From the NCBI GenBank assembly GCA_016169945.1, contig JADLSH010000273.1, forward strand, positions 1,903,001 through 1,967,000: a DNA stretch of 64,000 bases. Reading direction: 5' to 3'. The DNA is from Trachythela sp. YZ-2020 (Eukaryota; Cnidaria; Anthozoa; Malacalcyonacea; Clavulariidae). Positions within the stretch are counted from its first letter, which is position 1; each line of letters begins with the position of its first letter. The notes beneath the pieces are model-generated. The model did not search any database. It worked only from the letters and a program-made list of their open reading frames with translations, and had not been told where the DNA came from. The translations under genes were made by a program, and so were the position numbers. Shown here one piece after another: positions 12,357 to 23,000 of this stretch.

Positions 12357-12539
12357 CACATTGCGCCTGGTAGGATCGTGACTCCTCTGGCGCGGCAAGC
12401 CTCGTCGCTTTCCTTTAAACATCTTATTAATACGATTTTGAACTTTCTGTTGAAGTCTGGACAGGTCAGACTCATCGTAAATATCCTCTTGAATCAATTC
12501 TTCAATAATGTCTTCTAAAGTGATGATACCAAGCGTTTT
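12357..12539 (-). CDS. DUF21 protein exon 9 (CBS2 end and basic tail)
   Basis: 61 codons from acceptor TTTAG: KTLGIITLEDIIEELIQEDI then YDESD, the invariant end of the CBS pair, followed by a basic tail (FKGKRRGLPRQR). I place the donor at GTGAGT (12356-12351). Without it the frame runs into a tRNA-derived SINE and stops near 12216. The terminal exon downstream was not identified. Confidence 0.85.
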
Positions 12540-15500
12540 CTAAACAAAAAAGTACATTAATTCATTTCAACATAACAATAGACAATTTGCATTATAGACT
12601 AATTTTTGATCTAGGCAAAAAAAAGTATATTGCCGGAAAGAACATACTAAAATTAGTAAAATTGCAAAGTTTGGTTGCGAAATGTTGTAAAATGCTGAAA
12701 ATATAGCCTTGCAAAGTTTGCAAATTTGGTAACTTTTGTATTACGTGCGGAAATTCCTACCACATTTGAGCCGAAAATGGTAGGAATTTCCGCACGTAAT
12801 ACAAAAGTATACAAAATTTGCAAACTTTGCAAGGATATATTTTCCGCATTTTACAACATTTCGCAACCAAACTTTGCAATTTTACTAATCTTATTATGTT
12901 CTTTGTAGCTGTTGTGATTGATTCCCTTCTCCTTGCCTAGAACAAAATTTAGTCTATAATGCAAATTGTCTATTCATACCACTTAGCATAACAACAGTGC
13001 CATCCAGTCACGATCCAGTAATGTTCCATTGTCTTTTCATTCTAATAGAAATCACACTGTTCTCCACGCCATCGAGTCAGCGTTTTGCGTCGGGGTAAAA
13101 TTGCAATCGAATCATAACACGTAGTTGAGACTGGAAGATTTAAAATATGCATATCGAAGTATTCAACTGTTCAATCATTATTTCAATATGAAAAACTGCT
13201 CGAAGAACAATTGTCGACTCGCCTTAGATCGAAAAATATATTCCCGAAGGGACCGTTCATTTTTTAGTGAGCTCTCTTAAATCTTTAGCATGGCCCATCC
13301 ATGCCCAGCTTTTTCCCAGTAGCACACCTTAAAAATGATATTTTTTGAGATGATACCCCTCCCTCGCCTTCTCGCCTATAAACTCCAAAGCACATGTAAC
13401 CTTAGAAACTCATTTTGTGATCATTGGCTGTTGTAACTATGTTGTAAATATCTTGCTCAAGATGTGTCAGGATCTATGTAAACAGCAGTTGCAAAGCTGA
13501 GTTCAATTGCATAGTCATTGTATGGGTCCTTATGGGGTGTTCCGGGAAATGCTCTCCCGGAAAATTTTGAATTTTAGTAGCGCAGAATAGCCATTTCATA
13601 CGCTTTCAGGGTGACATACTTGCAACAGTACAACAAAACATTGTATCATTTTTTGCATGCCCCCCCTTGCAAATATTTGTTCGCGTGGCCCACCCTTTTA
13701 AGGCCATCTTTTTTTGGATGGCCCACTTCCAACTTCCACCAGTCCTCCCACCCTCCCATGCAGGTAAAAAATGAACAGTCTATAAAGTGTAAAAATTATT
13801 TAATGGACAGTTGCATCGTCGTTATTTGTGAAACACAAACGAATGATTGAACAGTTGAATACTTTGATATGCATATTTTAATTCTTCCAGTCTCAGCTAC
13901 ATGTTATAATTCAACTGCAATTTTATCCCGACGCAGAACGCGTCATTTGAATGCGCAGTAGACACTATGAATGGCTTCTGGTTGAATTGGCGAAAACGTG
14001 CGAGGAAACACGCGTGTTTGGCATAAACGCATGACGCCAAAATTGTTTGGTCATTCCTATTTTTATATTTAAGCCATATGGCAAAATGTTCGCGCACTAC
14101 AATATAAAATGAAACACAATCTGACCACAATTTTGGAACTCAAGATATCGAACCTAAGATAAGGATTAAGGCAAGACGACAACGAGTTTTTGTTTTATTG
14201 CAAGAATACGATCAGAATTACGATTTTGCAATAAAATCGAAATATCACGAACTCATTCTCGTCTTGCTTCAATCAATACCTAATGAAGAATGACAAAATT
14301 TATTAAAATTTTACACCGACTAAAAGGCTAATACAAATACAACAATAATTGGGTTTCAAGATGCTGGTCTTCGGATCGTGTTTTGTTTAGTCTATATACT
14401 TTTTTAAACTGTCGGCTGGTATTGGTATTTATTCAATACAATACCTCAAGGAACGATCCATTATCAAGTTCAATTTGATCTTTAACGATTCCTATATGAC
14501 CTAAAAACGTGCAAAAGGACATTCCATTCTCACACTTCCAAACTGAACTGAACAGAGCTGAACAGAGCTGAACAGAGCTGAACAGAGCTGAACAGAGCTG
14601 AACAGAGCTGAACAGAGCTGAGCTGAACTGAACAAAAAACTGAACTGAACAGAGCTGAACAAAAAACTGAACTGAACAGAGCTGAACAAAAAACTGAACT
14701 GAACAGAGCTGAACAGAGATGAGCTGAACTGAACAAAAAACTGAACAAAAAACTGAACTGAACAACTGAACTGAACAACTGAACTGAACAACTGAACTGA
14801 AGAAAAAACTGAACTCAACTCAACTCAGGGGTTAAAAAATAGGCGTACGGACGTACGATTGTACGCCGAAAAATGCTTGGCGTACGTCAAGTATCTAAGG
14901 AAACGTACGATAACGTACACTTACTAGAGCTCCTTTGTATTAGCCTACAATTACTTCAGACAACGAGCATTCTTTGGTCCGAGTTAGCGTCGTCAATTTT
15001 CCATCTCGCCATCTGCAGCGCTTTTTAGTCTTACCAAAAATTTCACGTTGTTTAACGGTTAACTCGCGAGTAACAACGTTTTGAAAACTCGGTAAACGCC
15101 CGCGAAAATGTTCTATTTCTAACAAACAGGGAATATATACAACAGAGAACATGGGTAAAAACTAAACTAAACTAAACTAAACTGAGCTGAGCTGAGCTGA
15201 GCTGAGCTGAGCTGAGCTGAGCTGAACTGAACTGAACTGAACTGAACTGAACTGAACTGAACTAAACAAAACTGAACTGAACTGAACAAAAAACCCCTTC
15301 CTCAAAAGTTAACTGACCGCCAATACACTTACTTTTTCCAGTTTGAAATTTATTTAAGAGATTAAAGAGCGGGTCTTTCATATAAACGGTCAAGGCGTTA
15401 GTTCGACAGAGATCTTTCACTGGTATTGCATCATCAGGGTTGACTGGAATCAATCTCTTCGACATAAGAATACCAACAATATTCTCTCGAGTGGTTTCAT

Positions 15501-16124
15501 ACACAGGAATACGCGAGTGACCCCGTTCCACAACCTACAAGGGAACATGTTTAAGGCCATGTTAAACGGGGTAATTAAACTGCACAGAGCCATGTTATGT
15601 TAAAATGAATGCACAGAAAAACGGTCAACATAGCCCGCGTTTCACTCCACCGATATTTCTATTCTCAATTATTTCTTTGTCGCCTTCTGGGCATGTTTAG
15701 CAAGAAAAATATCGGCAAAATAAGACGAGATTCATGCTCACAATTTCTCTGCGAATATACTTTTTACCTAACATCGCTCTGTGTCCGAAATTGCGTTGCA
15801 ACTTGCAGCCAAAGCTGCCTCGCGTAACATCACATATAGCCTTTAATCTCAGAATCCCAGAGCAGGAATATTAAAGTGGCACTGTCATAAAATATCTTCT
15901 ACCAGACTAGTGTATCTAATGTTGGTGTCCATGAAACATCGTTTCGAAATAAACATCCTCTCAAACAAATTGATAATTCAGGCCATCCGAGGAAGGAAAT
16001 AGGGGTGCAATAAATCGCACTCCTCAGGCCTGTTAAGAGTACAGTGACGTGCAAACTATACTTTTCACTCCCAATGCACTAAACATTTAATTCCCACTAG
16101 GATGCACGGACAACTAACCTGACC

Positions 16125-16191
<67 letters not shown>

Positions 16192-16258
16192 GGACCAACT
16201 AACTGACCAACTAACTAACTAACCAACCAACTAACTAACTAACCAACTGACTAACTAA

Positions 16259-16289
<31 letters not shown>

Positions 16290-16323
16290 ACTAACTAACT
16301 AACCAACCAACTAACTAACTAAC

Positions 16324-16359
<36 letters not shown>

Positions 16360-16408
16360 CAACTGACTAACTAACTAACCAACTGACTAACTAACTGACT
16401 AACTAACC

Positions 16409-16447
<39 letters not shown>

Positions 16448-16476
16448 CAACTGACTAACTAACTGACTAACTAACC

Positions 16477-16512
<36 letters not shown>

Positions 16513-16516
16513 GACC

Positions 16517-16559
<43 letters not shown>

Positions 16560-16564
16560 GGACC

Positions 16565-16639
<75 letters not shown>

Positions 16640-16696
16640 GGACCAACTAACTAACCAACTAACTAACCGACCAACTAACTAACCAACTAACTAACC

Positions 16697-16775
<79 letters not shown>

Positions 16776-16936
16776 GGACCAACTAACTAACTAACTAACT
16801 AACTAACTACCTAACTAACTAACTAACTAACTAACTACCTAACTAACTAACGGACCAACTAACTAACCAACTAACTAACCGACCAACTAACTAACCAACT
16901 AACTAACCAACTAACTAACTAACTAACTAACTAACC

Positions 16937-16968
<32 letters not shown>

Positions 16969-16996
16969 GACCAACTAACTAACTAACTAACTAACC

Positions 16997-17028
<32 letters not shown>

Positions 17029-17052
17029 GACCAACTAACTAACTAACTGACC

Positions 17053-17099
<47 letters not shown>

Positions 17100-20000
17100 G
17101 GACCAACTAACTAACTAACTAACTACCTAACTAACTAACTAACTAACTAACTAACGGACCAACTAACTAACTAACTAACTAACTAACTACCTAACTAACT
17201 AACTAACTAACTAACTAATGGACCAACTAACTAACCAACTAACTAACCGACCAACTAACTAACCAACTAACTAACCAACTAACTAACTAACTAACTAACT
17301 AACTGACCAACTAACTAACTAACTGACCAACTAACTAACTAACTAACTAACTAACCATCGGAACCTTTGTCAATTGGGTTTCAAAACCTGTTAAGGCTTT
17401 CCGTCCATCTCAGAGTGGTAAACATAATAAACTAAAACTAAATATGTGGTTGTTTCAAATCGTTCAAATCTTATTCTAGGATGCAAAAATATTAAGTGAC
17501 AGTCAGAAAGTCAAATACTACACAAACCTTGTTCATGTTCTCTTGCGTCATTTTCTCATCAATATCAAACATAAATACTCGATGGAGTGGGGTATAGGCG
17601 TCAGCGACCGTCTTGTTTCGCATGTCCAGTGTACCCTGAAATAGTTGAATATTGAAAGCTAAGGTTATATTGAATAGCTATAGGTCTCTATCAGTTCTAA
17701 ACTATTTTTCCCAGCAGGTCCAGTAAGGGTCATCTCTTATTGATCCAGTGTTACTACAGGAGGAAACCTAAACTAAACTAACTTTATTTATACTGGATAG
17801 CTCTATCAGTTCTAAACTGTTCTCCCTAGAGGTCCAGTAAGGGTCATCCCTTATTGATCCAGTGTTACTACAGGAGGAAACCTAAACTAAACCAACTTTA
17901 TTTCTACTGGATAGCTCTATCAGTTCTAAACTGTTCTCCCTAGAGGTCCAGTAAGAGTCATCTCTTATTGATCCAGTGTTACTACAGGAGGAAACCTAAA
18001 CTAAACTAACTTTATTTATACTGGATAGCACTATCAATTCTAAACTGTTCTGAATATTTTTCTCAAAAGAATACAAAATCAAACCTTAATGATAAGAACT
18101 TCATCACCAGTCAAAGGTTCTTCATTTTCTAAGTTCAGTTCCAAATGCATTGCCACAAGTTCTTTCAATTCTAAAACGTAATTCAGATGTTCCTAACGTA
18201 AGCTGCTGTAATTCGTGTCCGCCGTTCGTGTCGTGTTTGGTATTTTACAGTTAAAATAGAAAAACAAAGAAAACATGCACGCTCTGTTGGCGAGAAATGT
18301 GTGGCGCAGTCGTCAGAGCTAGCGCCTTTCACCTCTGGGTCTTGAGTTCGATTCTCGTTGAGGACACTCATGTGAAAAGAGTAAGGTCAACGCTCTGTCG
18401 AAAGTCGTGGGTTTTCTCCGGGCACTCCGGTTTCCTCCCACAGGGAAAGTTGACTGGGTGGGACAGGATAGACAGATTAGGAAAGTAATACCACAATTGT
18501 AAAAATAGATAATGTAGGCTACGTACATAATATAGGTAAGCTAGATACTTGATGTAATCGGTCACTGAAAAGTCCCAATGGGAAGTGAGCTGAATAATGT
18601 ATGTATTGTATGTAAGAATATTTATCTCGCCTAGGCGAGATCCCACCCCTTTCTGCCAGGATCTCGCCAAGACGAGTTACCCGGTTGTGTCATGTAAACA
18701 GTCGCCCGGAAAAACTATAAATTTCTATAACGGCCGGAATCTCGCCGTTGCCAAGTAACTCGCCTTGCCACGTAACTCGCCTGCATATAAGCATGTCCTA
18801 TAAAGGCTCTTTTCCACTCATCGCAAAACCAACTCACAAACCCGCTGCGAGTTCTTGCATGTAATTAAAATAAACTGTCGAGCATTGTGATTGGATGAAA
18901 GTACTCGCAGCGAGCTTGCGAGTTGGTGTTCTATATTTCTAATAACCTATTTTCCCGTCTTATAATTAAATATTCTAAATTTATTCAAATCGCGTTAACG
19001 ATTTACAAATGACTTACAAACCTACGCATAGAATTGCGTTTACATAAAATGTTTGTACAGTGGAACCCCGCCTTACGGCCACCCCGTTAATACGGCCACC
19101 CCGTTAATACGGTCACCCCGTTAATACGGTCACCCCGTTAATACGGCCACCCCGTTAATACGGCCACCCCGTTAATACGGTCACCTCGATAATACGGTCA
19201 CTTTTTTTTGTCCCAGCAAAACACTAATACATTTGATCTTACCCCGTTAATACGGCCACCCCGTTAATACGGCCACCCCGTTAATACGGCCACCCCGTTA
19301 ATACGGCCACCCCGTTAATACGGCCACCCCGTTAATACGGCCACCCAGTTAATACGGCCACCCCGTTAATACGGCCACCCCGTTAATACGGCCACCCCGT
19401 TAATACGGCCACCCCGTTAATACGGCCACCCCGTTAATACGGCCACCCCGTTAATACGGCCACCCCGTTAATACGGCCACCCCGTTAATACGGCCACCCC
19501 GTTAATACGGCCACCCCGTTAATACGGCCACCCAGTTAATACGGCCACCCCGTTAATACGGCCATATTATTTCGGCCCGTTGGTGACCGTATTAACGGGG
19601 TTCCACTGTATATGCAATTATAAATCTCGCTTAAAAATCACTGCTTTTCACTCTGCTAAAACGCTTGAAATTTTGTAAGGTTTAAATCCCTGTAAGAATT
19701 ATGGTCTATGTTATACAATCGCTTGGCAAACATATATTTGAATTGCTCTATGAGACCTTAGGCTTAGCAACGCTTACTATGCCAATATACTTTAAGATGT
19801 TCTCTTTTTAGAAAGCTATATTTTCTGCTTGTTATTACTTCGCATAAGGCAATTAATATTTTGCTTTTTCCGTTGACACTTATTAGGGAAAATCTCAGAT
19901 TGCAAAAAATACTTCACATGCTCCCACAATTGTCATATTTATTCAAATTTGAAGCCTCTACTATTGAAGGCTTTATGTTCTATTTCAATCGCAAAATCAG

Positions 20001-23000
20001 TATTACCTGCTCTCCTGAAAAACGTTGAATGTTCGACACCCAGCACACAGTCGAGGAGTTTCGCAATTGGCCACGCAATGATAAACATTAATAACATCAA
20101 AAATTTTACAAATCTAAACAAAATAAATTTACAGAATGTCAAAAATTAAAAGAGTTTCTAAGTTCTAACTAGGGCATAAGTGCCTTTTCTTTGTCACTGC
20201 GGCCCTGTGATTCCGGTGCAGCACTCTGACCAACTGAGCAACAGAGCCTAAGGTTGCAAAACTGCTCCTGGCTAGGTCTAAAAATGTATTTAAATATTCG
20301 TTCGAATATTCCATCTACAAACACCATCTACTATTAGTCCTATCGAACGAGATGCCGAGAAAAAATCTTGATCTTTTTACACGTACTCCGGTTTCCACCT
20401 GGGGTAACATTTGGCCTTACTGGGCCTCTAGGTAGAATAATTTAAAATTGATAGAGCCATCTAGCATAATATAGTTTAAAATAACAAGTTTCATCCTGTA
20501 GTAACACTGCCATGGTCATCCCATAATCCGATATAGGTGCAATGTGACCACAGAAGGAAACTGGTATTATCCTGAGAACATATTTACACTTAAACTGTAG
20601 TATACTTACGGAGCAAAAAATGCACCTATTGCCAGACCATAGCGGGTACACAGTGCTTGAGGAAGAACTCTGAGAGAAAAAGAAATCGGTACTGTGAGTT
20701 CAATAATATATTCATGGTATTAGGGATGTAACAGGACCAGCATGGCCAGTTGGGGAAATTTCAGTGGAGTGGGGGGGAAACTGCCCCCCCCCCCACACAC
20801 ACCTTTACAAAATGTAAGTAAGTGCATGTTCTCTTGCTATCGTAATATGCCATGCTTACGCACTTTTATACGAACACGAGAAGTTAATCAAGTGTATTAA
20901 GACAATATGTGACATTTGCTCCATGTGCATATATAAATAATCCCAAGAGTGGATTTTTTACCGACACATACATGACACTTGAAGTTCACTATTCGACTTA
21001 AAATAAGCTAAAAACAGCTCATTTTGAGTGTAAATAGGGGGGTTTGTTGGAAATTCTGAAGGTTTTGTTGGAAATTTGGGAGGCTTTGCTCCCCACCAGA
21101 AAAAGTGAATTTCCAACACTGATCAGGGGCACATTGTGGTGCCCAGAACCCTACCACTGACAAGTAAAATTGTCTGTAAGAGTAAAATTATACCAAAGTA
21201 GGGCACATCTGGATGCATTCAAGTTAATGGGTTAACAAGAGACACTGGCAGATAGTTTTGTTAACCCATTAACTGGCAGTACCCTACCACTGACAAGTAA
21301 AATTGTCTGGCGTTAGACAGAGTAAAATACTAAAGTAGGGCGTATTGCAAGCTAATGGGTTAACTAATGAGTTTTAAGCCAAAATATGTCTACTCTGTTA
21401 TTTTACTCTGTGTAACACGGCCTTCAGCCCTAATTCAGCTACTTTTGCCTCAGCAAAATGGGCGATTTTTTGACGAATAAAGTCAGAACATTCCCAATAT
21501 GTCTTAGCATTTGATTCAGCAATTGCAAAGTGCCGAGGCGAATTACGAAGGCTGCTGACACCAGACAATTGTACTAAATTCAATATTGAGTGTTGATGGG
21601 TTAATTGATAATGGCTTAATTCAGGTATGCATCTTCGACTTAAGCCTATTTTCCAAAAGGCAAGTTTGTTTGAAATTTGATTGGTTAGTGGAAAAATCCG
21701 TCGTCAAAAGTAGGATCGGTAGCCATTCACATAGCTACCGAGTATATTATTTCGCTTTGCACAAGCAAATTCTCCTAAGCCCCCAAAGAATGATGTGGTA
21801 GGCTGTTGCGATGTTGAAAAAATATCGAATATCGATATGGAAAAAAAATATTGATATTTTTCAGTTTTCATATTTAAAAAAAAATTGATTATTGATATTA
21901 TATTCGCATTTTGCAACATTGTAAAACTATATTATCGGAATACCGGTTCAATCATTTCAATAATAATAGTTGCTCCCTTAGAAACTTTGCAACGCACGCA
22001 CAACTACAAGTCAGAATGTGACGCGTATTCGTCACAGCAACGCATTTTAAATTTTTAATAAAGCATAAATTAAAGCTCTTTAAGAATAAATTAACAGAAA
22101 CAGGAAATTCCTTAGATTCACAATACTGACATTAAACGCACCTCTAAAACAATAATTTACCATTGACAAGAGTTAAAGTATAACTGTTTTTGATATTTAG
22201 CGAAAAATCTATATAACTTCGATATTTTTCGATAGTTTGATATATATCGAAAAGTCAAATATCGCTATATCGATATTATAAAAATATCGCGATTTATCGA
22301 TATTTCGATATCGCAACAGCCTATGATGGGGTTTACAAAATTAATCAATGATTTAGACACCTGAATGTTGAATATAAATACTGATTTAATAGAAATGGTA
22401 ATTATAACACAAGTAACATACTCTCCAAACAGCAGCACGGCTGAGACAGACACCAATACAGCAACAATAGGATTAGATACTCGATCCAAACACAAAGGCA
22501 TGCTTTCAACAGCTACGGCATTTGCAAGGAGTAATGTCACAAGCAGCAAATGATGTTTTGAGACCAATGGAATAATCTTTGCCGCATGTTTTTGTTCGGC
22601 AGGTTTTCCACCCCGGGCCAAGACTTTTAAACTGAGAATATCCAGAGATAACAAGCCCATTGTTAGTCCTGACATCAAGCCTAAACAACAATTATTTAAT
22701 TGTAGTGGGTACAATAGAATTTTTGAAATTATAGTAGACGTTAACCCTAATGCTTGCAATGTGCCCAGATGCGCCCTACTTTAGTATTTTACTCTGTCTA
22801 ACGCCAGAAGATTTTACTCGTCAGTGGTAGGGTACTGCCACAGAATAGGAAATGACCAGAAGGGCCACTCAGCAGTGCAACGTGACCCCCAATTTTTATG
22901 CAGTAGTTCAGCATGTTTATTGGTCAGAAAATGCAATTGACTGGCTAGAATAATGGTAATGAATAAGCGTAATGCGACATGCGCAGCATCAAAAATTTCA

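Noticed and set aside
13990..14103. Missing CBS exon of the DUF21 gene (minus strand, REHFAIW after a TTGTAG acceptor)
   Set aside because: The phase would fit and HFAI loosely resembles H-M-A-V, but the sequence overlaps a dispersed repeat and no further CBS similarity or good donor follows.
14433..14818. Three minus-strand Ser/Phe/Val-rich frames
   Set aside because: They are translations of the CTGAAC array in different frames.
16112..17354. Telomere-like repeat
   Set aside because: The unit is CTAA, a tetramer, not the TTAGGG-type hexamer, and it lies inside an intron and a dispersed repeat.
19058..19608. CRISPR array
   Set aside because: The units are directly adjacent with no unique spacers, and the setting is eukaryotic.
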